Assembly: GCA_945861415.1 (NCBI GenBank)
Contig: CAMAUV010000003.1
Span: forward strand, 1-64,000
From: Akkermansia muciniphila
GTDB lineage: Bacteria; Verrucomicrobiota; Verrucomicrobiia; Verrucomicrobiales; V1-33
DNA: 64,000 nucleotides
Direction of reading: 5' to 3'
In this document: one piece after another, positions 18,104-26,837 of the stretch
Layout: every line of letters begins with the position of its first letter
Numbering within the stretch: position 1 is the first letter of the stretch
Notes under the pieces: model-generated
Told to the model about the DNA's origin: nothing
The model's database searches: none
The model's input: only the letters and a program-made list of their open reading frames with translations
Translations under genes and position numbers: made by a program

Positions 18104-18204
18104 GACGGGACCAGTAAACCCCAAACGACGCCATGGCGGCTTTCCCGCAATGCGGAAATCTGGGCTTCGCTGACAGCCCCGGTGGCGCGCTTACCCGCCC
18201 CAGA

Positions 18205-19332
<1,128 letters not shown>

Positions 19333-19590
19333 AATTTTGGGAAGTGATTTGGAAAATTGGGGGGAATTTGCACGCTCCCGTAACGCACGCTCCCGGTCCC
19401 TCAAACGAATTTTGGTGCGCCGGGTGCGGAAAAAGCATCAGGACACGCGAATATTTTAGCCTTCATACGCCGTGGGCAGGGAGCGGGATCAAAAGGAACC
19501 GGGCAATCTGCGAAATTCCATTGTGGTGCCGGTCAGGAAGATTCAGGGACCGGTAAGGCGGTAAGAATTGTCCAAGTCACCGTGCACCAG

Positions 19591-19872
19591 ATGCAGAACG
19601 ACATGCGCGACGCACTGCTCGCGGATGCGGAAGTGTTCGCTCTCTGGCAAAGCCTCACGCCCCTCGGCAGGAACGAATTCATCTGCTGGGTGGACGATGC
19701 GAAACAGGCGCCTACCAGGGAGCGGCGCATCCGCCGGACCTGCGAGGAACTCCGGGAAGGAAAACGGCGTCCCTGTTGCTGGCCCGGCTGCATCCACCGG
19801 ACCGACAAGGCGCCCAATCCATGGCAGCAGCAGGTGCTGATCGAAAAGAAACGGCGTAATCCCCGGAAGTGA
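19591..19872 (+). CDS. small YdeI/OmpD-associated-like protein
   Basis: The 93-residue protein contains the conserved patch of the YdeI/OmdA family: SLTPLGRNEFICWVDDAKQ followed by TRERRIRRTCEELREGK, i.e. a W-x-x-x-A-K turn and the TRxRRI helix. The last third carries CCWPGC, two close Cys pairs that could bind metal. Most family members are about 200 residues, so this is the C-terminal domain alone. Function is unknown; in enterics the family has been linked to peptide resistance. A GTG at 19582 is an alternative start. The 160 bp after it up to the LamG gene have no coding signal. Confidence 0.6.
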   Translation: MQNDMRDALLADAEVFALWQSLTPLGRNEFICWVDDAKQAPTRERRIRRTCEELREGKRRPCCWPGCIHRTDKAPNPWQQQVLIEKKRRNPRK

Positions 19873-20034
19873 TGGCGGTGTGACCATGGATCCTTGCGCC
19901 ATCAGGCAAACGGATGGGAGGCGCATTCATAACACAGCGGCAGTGTATTCAGTGCCGGCCACTCCCTTTTTTGTCATATTAGTATCACTTTTTGCAGTTT
20001 GTACTGCGGGCCGTCCAGGAGGTAGAACTTTGGT

Positions 20035-20814
20035 ATGAAACTCCTCTCTCTCATCTTTGCAGTGATTGTTGCCACCTCCGTCTCCCGTGCGGCGCTCATC
20101 GCCCATTGGAATTTTGACGAAAATACAGGTGCCACCGCCGCCAATTCCGCCAACGCAACGTTCAACGGCACTCTCGCTGGCGGCGCGGCATGGGTGCCCG
20201 GGCCGCTCGGCTTTGGCAGTGCGCTGGCGTTTGATGGTGTGGATGACCAGGTGAATACGAGCTATTCGGCCGTCGCCGGCAGCGTGGCCCGCACGGTGAC
20301 TGCGTGGATCAAATACCCGAACCAACCGGGAAGTTCGCCGAATGAGTTCGATGCCATCCTTAGCTACGGCAACAACACCTCCACCAACCGCTGGACGTTC
20401 CGGGTCAGTGACACTGCGGCCATAGGTGCCTACCGGCTGCGGCTGGAGGTTTCCGGCGCGGGGGTCAATGGAGACACCCTGCTCAATGACGACCTTTGGC
20501 ACCACGTGGCTGTCGTGCAGTCTGGCGGGACTCTCAGCACCGTCGCGCTCTACGTGGATGGCCTGCCGCAGACGCTCACTTATAACGGGGCCGGTGCCGG
20601 TCACGCCATCAACACCATTGTTGGCACGAACACTGTCCGCATCGGTGCCAGCAGTCACAGCGCCGCCTACAATATCCTGGGCACCATAGACGATGTGCGG
20701 ATGTATGATGAAGCGCTCACGCAGGCCCAGATTCAGGCGATCATGGTGCCGGAGCCTTCCGCCGCTCTGCTTGGCTTGGTTGCGCTGGGATTCCTCCCGC
20801 GCCGCCGCCGCTGA
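20035..20814 (+). CDS. LamG-domain surface protein with PEP-CTERM sorting tail
   Basis: The 259-residue protein has a signal peptide (MKLLSLIFAVIVATSVSRA), then a LamG/concanavalin-like beta-sandwich over about residues 22-235 starting IAHWNFDENTG and containing LNDDLWHHVAVVQSGG and DDVRMYDEALTQAQIQ. The C-terminus is a PEP-CTERM signal: VPEPS, a hydrophobic stretch AALLGLVALGFL, and a terminal RRRR. PEP-CTERM proteins are processed by an exosortase and displayed or released at the cell surface; no exosortase is in the window. An in-frame paralogue follows immediately (20881). A good ribosome binding site, ggagg, lies about 12 bp upstream of the ATG, next to a short hairpin gcagt-ttgt-actgc at 19999-20012. 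Confidence 0.85.
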   Translation: MKLLSLIFAVIVATSVSRAALIAHWNFDENTGATAANSANATFNGTLAGGAAWVPGPLGFGSALAFDGVDDQVNTSYSAVAGSVARTVTAWIKYPNQPGSSPNEFDAILSYGNNTSTNRWTFRVSDTAAIGAYRLRLEVSGAGVNGDTLLNDDLWHHVAVVQSGGTLSTVALYVDGLPQTLTYNGAGAGHAINTIVGTNTVRIGASSHSAAYNILGTIDDVRMYDEALTQAQIQAIMVPEPSAALLGLVALGFLPRRRR

Positions 20815-20835
20815 TTGGACACTTTCCTTACCCGC

Positions 20836-20872
20836 CGCGGCCTGATTTCATTACGGCCGCGGCTTTTTTATT
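20836..20872 (+). terminator. rho-independent terminator between the two LamG genes
   Basis: A perfect 9-bp stem, GCCGCGGCC (20836-20844) and GGCCGCGGC (20857-20865), encloses a 12-nt loop and is followed by a run of six T (20866-20871). It sits 22 bp after the stop of the PEP-CTERM gene and just before the ATG of the second LamG gene. It should end the first transcript, so the second gene needs its own promoter or is read at low level. Confidence 0.88.
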
Positions 20873-20880
20873 TCACTACC

Positions 20881-23127
20881 ATGCACATTCGCGTCCTCCT
20901 TCTCTTTCTCGCCTGCGCTGCCGGTTCAGCGAGTGCGGCCCTCACCGGCCACTGGAACTTCAACGAAAACACAGGCACTACCGCAGCAAATGCGGCCAAT
21001 GTTTCGTTTCCCGGCACGCTCACGAATTTCACCGCCGGCAGCGAGTGGTTAGCCGGGCCGGCGGGGCAGGGGAGTGCGATATTGCTCGACGGCGTAAATG
21101 ATTATGTGAGCACCAGTTACACGGGCGTGACTGGAAGCGCAGTGCGCTCGTTTGCGGCGTGGATCAAATACCCCGTGGCTCTGGATGCGCAGCTGGATGC
21201 CATTTTCAGCTACGGTTCGAACGCGACGAGTGCCCGCTGGACGGTGCGTATTGGGAGCAGCTCGGGGGCCGGCATCAATCAGCTTCGGCTGGAGGTCTCC
21301 GGCGGCGGCGTCTTCGGCGGGCCGTTTCTCAATGACGATCAGTGGCACCATATTGCCGTGGTGCAGTCGGGTGCAACGCTCGGCAGCGTGCTGCTCTATG
21401 TGGACGGCGTACCGGTGGCGCTCAGTTACAACGGAACGGGAGCGTCCCTGGCCATCAACACCACGGTGGCCGCGGGACAGGAGGTGGCCATTGGAAACAG
21501 CAAGCACAGTCTGGCGACTTATGCCTTTCAGGGTGGGCTGGATGATGTGCGATTCTACCATCACGCGCTGACGCCGGCGGAGGTCACTGCGATCTATTCG
21601 CCGGCGCCTCAGATTACTGCCTTCTCGGCGCTGCCGGGAAACCTCACGCTGCCCGGGCAGCAGGCGACGCTCTCGTGGTCGGGAAACGCGCAGCCAGGCG
21701 CGACATGGAGCCTTTCTCCATCTCCCGGCGACGTGACGGCGCAGACGGTAAACGGCAGCGGCAGCATCGCCGTCACACCGGCCGCTACGACGACTTACAC
21801 GCTGACGGTCACGGATCCCTTCGGCTCGGCGAATGCGCAGACGACGGTGGGCGTGAACGAGCCGCAGCAGCACCCGGTGCTCAATGAAGTGATGGCGGCG
21901 AATGACGGCTACCTCGACGACGAAAACGGCGACACGCCGGACTGGATCGAACTGCGCAATCCGAACGCCTTCACCATCAGCGTGGAGGGCTATCGCCTTC
22001 GCGACGGCGGCGGGAGCGACTGGGTATTCCCGGCGCAAACCTTCATCACCGGCGGCGGCTACCTGCGCGTGTTCGCCTCAAACAAAGACCGCACGAATCC
22101 CGCGCTGAACCTGCACACAAACTTCAGCCTCAACGCTGACGGCGAGACGCTGGAACTCCGCGCACCCGGCGGCGTGACGGTGGTGGATTCCGTGCCCGCG
22201 CTCGTCTTCCCGGACAACGTGACCTGGGGCCGCGTGAGCAACGGCGCGACCCTTGGCTATCTCGCCACGCCTACGCCCGGTGCGGCAAATTCGGGCGCGG
22301 GGAATCCGGGGCCGCGCATCGAAAACGTGACCAACGCGCTACCCGGCGAACGCCAGCCCGTGCGGCCGCTGCTGGAGAGCGGCACCATTGCGGCGGACAG
22401 CATAGATCAATTCAGCGGCGTGCAGGGACAAAGCGGCTGGAGCTACGGCTACACCACGGCGACGGCGCTGACCTACACGCCAGCGGGCTTCACCGCGTTC
22501 CCCGGCGGCAGCGGCCAGGGCGCGTGGAATGCGACGACGCAAAACTGGAACACAAGCAACACACAGTGGGGCGCATCGTGGGAGCGCGGCCTGACGACTT
22601 CGCCAAACTGCGACCTCGGCGCAGACTACACGCTGCCCAGCACCACCGGCGGAGTGAGCGCCACGGTGCGCCGCTGGACGAGCACCATCGCCGGGCCCGC
22701 GGTGCTCAGCGGCTTAACCACCACCGATCCCGCCGAACTTTGGCAGCGCTACCTCCAACTCGTCCAGGTGGAAGAAGCATTCCGGAACCTCAAAGGCGAC
22801 CTCGGCATCCGTCCTATCTATCATCAGCTCGAAGAGCGCATCGAAGCCCACGTGTTCATCAGCTTCCTCGCCTTCGCCCTGCACGCCACCCTCAAAGGCC
22901 GCCTGCGCGACCTTGCTCCAGGCCTGACCCCGCGCGCCATCCTGGAAAAATTGGCCACCGTGCAAATGATCGACGTGAAATTCCCGACCACCGACGGCCG
23001 CGTGCTGACGCTGCCGCGCCACACCCAGCCCAGCGACGATGTGCGCCTGCTGCTTGAGCGCCTGCGCCTCACCCTGCCTCCCCAGCCCCGCCCCCGCCTC
23101 AGTGCCACACAAAAAGTGGCCTTGTAG
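20881..23127 (+). pseudogene. LamG and lamin-tail surface protein fused in frame to a transposase C-terminus
   Basis: The 748-codon frame starts with a signal peptide (MHIRVLLLFLACAAGSASA), then a LamG domain at about residues 20-240, clearly paralogous to the gene upstream, an Ig-like PKD-type stretch (245-325) and a lamin-tail domain at about 331-465 (LNEVMAANDGYLDDENGDTP, then WIELRNPN). Host-like sequence continues to VRRWTSTIAGPAVLSG at about residue 610. From about residue 611 (22711) to the stop it is the C-terminal part of an IS4/IS1634-type transposase. There is no stop or frameshift at the junction. The original C-terminal domain of the surface protein is missing, so export or surface attachment is probably lost; the hybrid is treated as a broken gene. 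ATG 20881 is the start that gives the signal peptide. Confidence 0.8.
22711..23127 (+). mobile_element. 3' fragment of an IS4/IS1634-type transposase gene
   Basis: About 138 codons encode the C-terminal third of a DDE transposase. LWQRYLQLVQVEEAFRNLKG contains the Y-(2)-x-(3)-E-(6)-K signature of IS4-like enzymes, with the usual Arg replaced by Leu, so the catalytic Glu is present. It is followed by IRPIYHQLEERIEAHVFISF, LAPGLTPRAILEKLATVQM and PTTDGRVLTLP, all typical of this group. The N-terminal two thirds, with the two catalytic Asp, and the left end are missing, so the element cannot move by itself. The fragment is read in the frame of the host surface-protein gene. A 9-bp inverted repeat lies just downstream (23132-23189). 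Confidence 0.8.
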
Positions 23128-23131
23128 TGCA

Positions 23132-23189
23132 GACTTTCGCCCCCGCTCCCGGAGCGGTCACCCTCAAACAGCCTCCAGTAGCGAAAGTC
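23132..23189. repeat. 9-bp inverted repeat after the transposase fragment
   Basis: GACTTTCGC at 23132-23140 and GCGAAAGTC at 23181-23189 are perfect inverted copies 40 bp apart, immediately behind the transposase stop codon (23125-23127). They could be the right-end terminal sequence of the element with an internal copy, or a stem-loop. No left-hand partner was found upstream. Confidence 0.45.
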
Positions 23190-23336
23190 GGGCTAACCGG
23201 CTGGCAGCCGTCCGCCGCGGTGCTGGTGCAGCGCGTGCCCCTCGCAGCCGGCATGCAACGCAGCACGTGGCAGTTCGCTCCACTGCCTTCGGACGCCCGC
23301 CTCTATCTTCGTGCGCGTGTCACGCTCCGGCCATAA
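23190..23336 (+). pseudogene. possible displaced 3' end of the interrupted surface-protein gene
   Basis: After the transposase fragment and inverted repeat, an open stretch ends with a stop at 23334-23336; its translation finishes WQFAPLPSDARLYLRARVTL and RP. Ending a protein with a beta strand of the form YLRARV is common in verrucomicrobial secreted proteins. The frame (frame 3) differs from that of the host part (frame 1), so the piece can no longer be joined. That it is the lost C-terminus is an inference; it has no start codon of its own except a GTG at 23127. Confidence 0.35.
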
Positions 23337-23357
23337 TGTCGGGCAGTGTCTCTGCCA

Positions 23358-24383
23358 TCAGGCAGCGGAGACACGCCACGGTAGCTCGCGGCCCGCTTCC
23401 CACGGCACAACGGCAGGCAATTCGCCGCCGGCATAAACGGCGGGGACCGTCCATGGCTCGCGAACCAGCTTCACCGAACGCTGGGGGATGTTGAGCCCGT
23501 GAATGCGAACAGCGTTGTCCGAAACAAAAGCCTGCAGGCGCTCGAGTGCGCCATGCTTCTCAAACAATTCCGCGAGCCGCGGCAACAGCACCGGAGCGCT
23601 CCACACGCCGGCCGCGCAGCCGCAGGATTCCTTGGCGTGGCGCGGATGCGGGGCGCTGTCACTGCCCATCATGAGTTTCGGATGCGCTGCGAGCGCCGCT
23701 GCCAGCAGGGCATCGCGGTCCTCGGGGCGCTTGGCGATGGGTTTGCAAAAAAGATGCGGCTGGAGCAGGCCGCCGGCCACATCATCCAGCGTGATTACGA
23801 GGTGATGCGGAGTGACCGTAGCGTGCAGATTTTCAAAGCGGTCGAGCAGTTGCACCGCCGCGGCCGTGGTGATGTGCTCCATGACTATGCGAAGCCGAGG
23901 AAAACGGGTGGCGAGGCGCTCGTAAATGGTGAGGAATTCCCGCTCGCGATCCATGACAAAGCCCGTGGTCTCCCCGTGGACCAGCAGCGGGATGCCCATC
24001 TCCTCCATAAGCCTCATGGTCGGCTCTGCGGCATTAATGCTGTGAATGCCGCTCTCGCTATTAGTGGTAACGCCGTGCGGATAGAGCTTTATGGCGAAAA
24101 GGTGTGGCTGGGCGGCGGAGAGCTGTGACTCTGTGTAGTGCTGAAAAAACAGTGTCATCAGCGGCTCGAACTCGCCCACCCCGTTGCATACTTTCAGGAT
24201 GCGGGTGCGATATGCCGTGAGCATCTCCCCAGATGTGACGGGTGGCACAAGATTGGGCATGATGACGGCCCCTGCGAATTGGGCCGCACTATGCGGAGCT
24301 ACCATGCGCAACATGTCGTCATCCCGCAGATGCAAATGCATATCGAGTGGGCGGTTCAGGGTAAGAGTCCGGGAGTCAGCCAT
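23358..24383 (-). CDS. pyrC: dihydroorotase, PyrC type
   Basis: Catalyses ring closure of carbamoyl aspartate to dihydroorotate, step three of pyrimidine synthesis. The 341-residue protein is of the E. coli PyrC class by length and motifs: zinc site [10 protein letters not shown] at about residues 16-25, the carbamylated Lys in [15 protein letters not shown], His in LLVHGE and VMEHITT, and Asp in [11 protein letters not shown] chose ATG 24383 ([11 protein letters not shown]) because the metal motif should start near residue 15; the frame is open 13 codons upstream. A hairpin GTGTCTCTGCC-atca-GGCA..GGAGACAC (23346-23374) overlaps its stop codon. It converges on the transposase remnant. Confidence 0.93.
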   Translation of the reverse strand: MADSRTLTLNRPLDMHLHLRDDDMLRMVAPHSAAQFAGAVIMPNLVPPVTSGEMLTAYRTRILKVCNGVGEFEPLMTLFFQHYTESQLSAAQPHLFAIKLYPHGVTTNSESGIHSINAAEPTMRLMEEMGIPLLVHGETTGFVMDREREFLTIYERLATRFPRLRIVMEHITTAAAVQLLDRFENLHATVTPHHLVITLDDVAGGLLQPHLFCKPIAKRPEDRDALLAAALAAHPKLMMGSDSAPHPRHAKESCGCAAGVWSAPVLLPRLAELFEKHGALERLQAFVSDNAVRIHGLNIPQRSVKLVREPWTVPAVYAGGELPAVVPWEAGRELPWRVSAA

Positions 24384-24750
24384 AATACCCGTGCCAAAGC
24401 ACAGACTGCCGCAGGGTGTCACGCGGCATTTTTAGCTTGAGGTCCCTGCCGGTTTCCAACCTTTTTCGAGAATCTCCCCGTATCTCAATGGTGCAAATTG
24501 AATAAGTTTGTGACGAATTTCGGGCTTCGCTGTTCTAATCACTTCATTCCCGACACAGCCTTCACGGGTTGGACAATTCTTGTAGTGCCGACTGCCCTAG
24601 CTTAGGCTCACATGATCACTTCGATTCCGATCGACGCAAAACTTTTCCTAGGGTTGTTTTCTTGTTTGCCAGCGCCCCAAAAATCCCGCAGTTTACACTT
24701 ACTCTCTTCCGCCAGTGCAGCAGGGAATATCGCAACAAGCTAAAAACCAA
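24384..24750. other. 367-bp gap without a recognisable gene
   Basis: This stretch between divergent pyrC and the outer-membrane protein gene is less GC-rich than its surroundings and holds no frame with family similarity. It must contain the promoters of both flanking genes, but I see no pair of boxes clear enough to name. Sequence 24579-24593 repeats, with one mismatch, the 15 bp right behind the transposase fragment at 23121-23135 (CTTGTAGTGC then GACT). Confidence 0.6.
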
Positions 24751-25326
24751 ATGGAGAAAACCATCCTGACCCTCGCTTCAGCCTGCGCACTGGCCACTTC
24801 CGCCTATGCCGGTCCTTCCTACAATGAAATCATCGGTGAATGGATTCACCCTGATTGGGGTAGCGCAATGATTGACGGCGACGGAGTAGCGCTCAGCCTG
24901 AGCTACTCCCCTGCTGAGCACTTCTACCTCGCGGCATCAGGCAACCGGGCCAATATGAATTCAGTCGCTGACGTCTCACTGAATCCAGTCTTTGACATCT
25001 CACAATATACTGTCGGCATCGGCGGTTACTTTGCGCTGATTCCGGAAAAATTACACATCGCGGCTGATGTCGGTGGCGTGTGGCAGGATATAGAAGGGTT
25101 CGGTAATGACAACGGCCTCTACCTCAGCCCCCATCTCCGCTGGTCTCCGCAACAAGTAGTCGAGGTGCGAGTCGGCGCCTTGTTCTCAGATCTCGACGTC
25201 AATGAAGATTGGGCCTTCTATGGCCGGGTCTTCTTCGAGATCTTCGAAGCCGTGGACTTTACTGCGTCCTACACCGGTAATGACGACTACGACACCGTCT
25301 CCGCCGGCCTCCGTATTCGGTTTTAA
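24751..25326 (+). CDS. outer-membrane beta-barrel protein, function unknown
   Basis: The 191-residue product begins with a Sec signal peptide (MEKTILTLASACALATSAYA, cleavage before GPSYNE). The mature chain alternates polar and hydrophobic residues in strands such as GVALSLSYSP, FYLAASGN, YTVGIGGYF, LHIAADVGGVW and FFEIFEAVDFTASYTG, and it ends in the strand VSAGLRIRF with a terminal Phe, the BAM recognition signal of barrel proteins. About eight strands fit, as in small OmpX/OmpW-like barrels. I do not recognise the family. The ATG at 24751 is used because it opens the signal peptide. The next gene, bioA, is 72 bp downstream but functionally unrelated. Confidence 0.72.
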   Translation: MEKTILTLASACALATSAYAGPSYNEIIGEWIHPDWGSAMIDGDGVALSLSYSPAEHFYLAASGNRANMNSVADVSLNPVFDISQYTVGIGGYFALIPEKLHIAADVGGVWQDIEGFGNDNGLYLSPHLRWSPQQVVEVRVGALFSDLDVNEDWAFYGRVFFEIFEAVDFTASYTGNDDYDTVSAGLRIRF

Positions 25327-25398
25327 ACGAATTTGCCGCCAATAAAAGTCACTCGAAGACCTCCACGGGATTTCTGCGGAGAGCTTCCTTTTTCGACC

Positions 25399-26703
25399 AT
25401 GCCACCGCAGGAGCTCATAAAATGGGACAAGGCGCACCTCTGGCATCCGTTCACCCAGATGCAGGACTGGTGTGCACCGGACCATGAGCCCCTCATGATC
25501 ATGAGCGGGAAGGGCTCCACCCTGCGTGACCAGCACGGCCGCGAATACCTCGACGGAAATTCCACGATCTGGACTAACATTCACGGCCACTGTCATCCGC
25601 AGATCATGGCTGCGATTTCATACCAACTGAAGCAGATCGACCACGTCTCCGCGTTGGGCTTCACCAATGAGCCCGCCATCAGACTGGCCCGTGCGCTGGT
25701 GGAACTCTGGCCGCCCGAAACTCTGACGCGCGTCTTTTTCACTGATGACGGCTCCACCGCCATTGAGTGCGCGATGAAAATGGCCCTGCAATTCCGGCAG
25801 CAAACCGGCGAACCGGACCGGACCGGATTCCTTGCTTTTGATCACGGTTACCATGGCGACACGCTCGGCGCGGCATCGCTCGGCGGAGTGCCCGTGTTTC
25901 GCGACCGCTTCCGCCAACTCGGACTGCCGGTGCGTTTTGTGAGCGGCGCGGCGGCGCTCCGCGACATACCGGTCTCTGAAAGTGACGCTCTCACCGCCGT
26001 GGTGATTGAGCCGCTCATCCAGGGGGCTGCGGGTATGAGAACATGGCCCTCCGGAATGCTGGGAGAACTGCGGTCGTGGTGTGATGAGCGCGGGGTGTTC
26101 CTCGTCGCCGATGAAGTGATGACCGGTTTTGGCCGCACCGGGAAAATGTTTGCCTGCGAACATGAACAAGTCGTCCCTGATTTTCTCTGCCTCGCCAAAG
26201 GCCTCACCGGAGGGACCATGCCTCTGGCGGCCACGCTGACCACCGAACGCGTCTTTGCGGCGTTCCTTGGGCGCTACGATGAATTGCGCACCTTCTTCTA
26301 CGGCCACAGCTACACAGGTCATCCTGTCGGCTGCGCTGCCGCCCTCGCGAATCTCGCGATATTCAATGAAGGCCGCATCCTGGAACAACTACAGCCAAAG
26401 ATAGCGCTCATGGCGGAACTTCTCACCGCCCTGCGGGCCACTCATCCGAAGCACATTGAGGACGTGCGCCAGTGCGGGTTCATCGCGGGCATCGATATCG
26501 TGCAAGCCGCCGGCCAGCCATTCCCATGGGAGCAACAAACCGGCGTCCGCATTTGCCTCGCCGCCCGGAGGCACGGACTGCTCACGCGGCCTGTGCGCGA
26601 TACCCTCGTGCTAATGCCGCCCCTTTGCTTTACCGCAGACGAACTCCGGCAGGCAGTCGCCGCCATAAGCGCTGCTATCAGAGAAGTTCTCGCACCGCAG
26701 TAG
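25399..26703 (+). CDS. bioA: adenosylmethionine-8-amino-7-oxononanoate aminotransferase
   Basis: BioA transfers the amino group of SAM to KAPA, giving DAPA in biotin synthesis. The 434-residue PLP enzyme shows the family start LWHPFTQMQDW (residues 15-25), GNSTIWTNIHGHCHP, FTDDGSTAIECAMKMALQ, FDHGYHGDTLGAASLGG, the PLP Asp in VADEVMTGFGRTG and the Schiff-base Lys in CLAKGLTGG, with YGHSYTGHPVGCAAALA after it. The HPFTQ start and the Ser/Tyr substrate region separate it from ornithine and acetylornithine aminotransferases. No bioBFD genes are nearby. It converges with the ABC-F gene across a 134-bp AT-rich gap (26704-26837) containing a loose inverted repeat, TATAGAAT and ATTCTCTATA. Confidence 0.93.
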   Translation: MPPQELIKWDKAHLWHPFTQMQDWCAPDHEPLMIMSGKGSTLRDQHGREYLDGNSTIWTNIHGHCHPQIMAAISYQLKQIDHVSALGFTNEPAIRLARALVELWPPETLTRVFFTDDGSTAIECAMKMALQFRQQTGEPDRTGFLAFDHGYHGDTLGAASLGGVPVFRDRFRQLGLPVRFVSGAAALRDIPVSESDALTAVVIEPLIQGAAGMRTWPSGMLGELRSWCDERGVFLVADEVMTGFGRTGKMFACEHEQVVPDFLCLAKGLTGGTMPLAATLTTERVFAAFLGRYDELRTFFYGHSYTGHPVGCAAALANLAIFNEGRILEQLQPKIALMAELLTALRATHPKHIEDVRQCGFIAGIDIVQAAGQPFPWEQQTGVRICLAARRHGLLTRPVRDTLVLMPPLCFTADELRQAVAAISAAIREVLAPQ

Positions 26704-26837
26704 AGCTGTTGCGTATGTAGAGGGATCTAGGCAGTGAACTACTGGCAAGAATTATCATGCGGCTTAAATTATAGAATTCTCACGACTTTATACGCCTCTC
26801 CCACTGTATTCTCTATACGGCATAGCTCGTTGTTAAT

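Noticed and set aside
19344..19556. Frame with WCAGCGKS, a zinc-ribbon-like Cys pair
   Set aside because: GTG start, no conserved partner Cys pair, and codon use unlike neighbours; probably chance.
23346..23374. Hairpin GTGTCTCTGCC-atca-GGCAGCGGAGACAC as a terminator
   Set aside because: It overlaps the pyrC stop codon and has no T-run on either strand; kept only as a remark under pyrC.
24569..24769. 66-codon frame upstream of the outer-membrane protein gene
   Set aside because: Begins at TTG, has no family similarity, poor codon use and overlaps the true signal-peptide start in another frame.
26704..26837. Inverted repeat TATAGAAT / ATTCTCTATA as a bidirectional terminator between bioA and the ABC-F gene
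   Set aside because: Imperfect, long spacing and no T-run; AT-rich sequence gives such matches easily.
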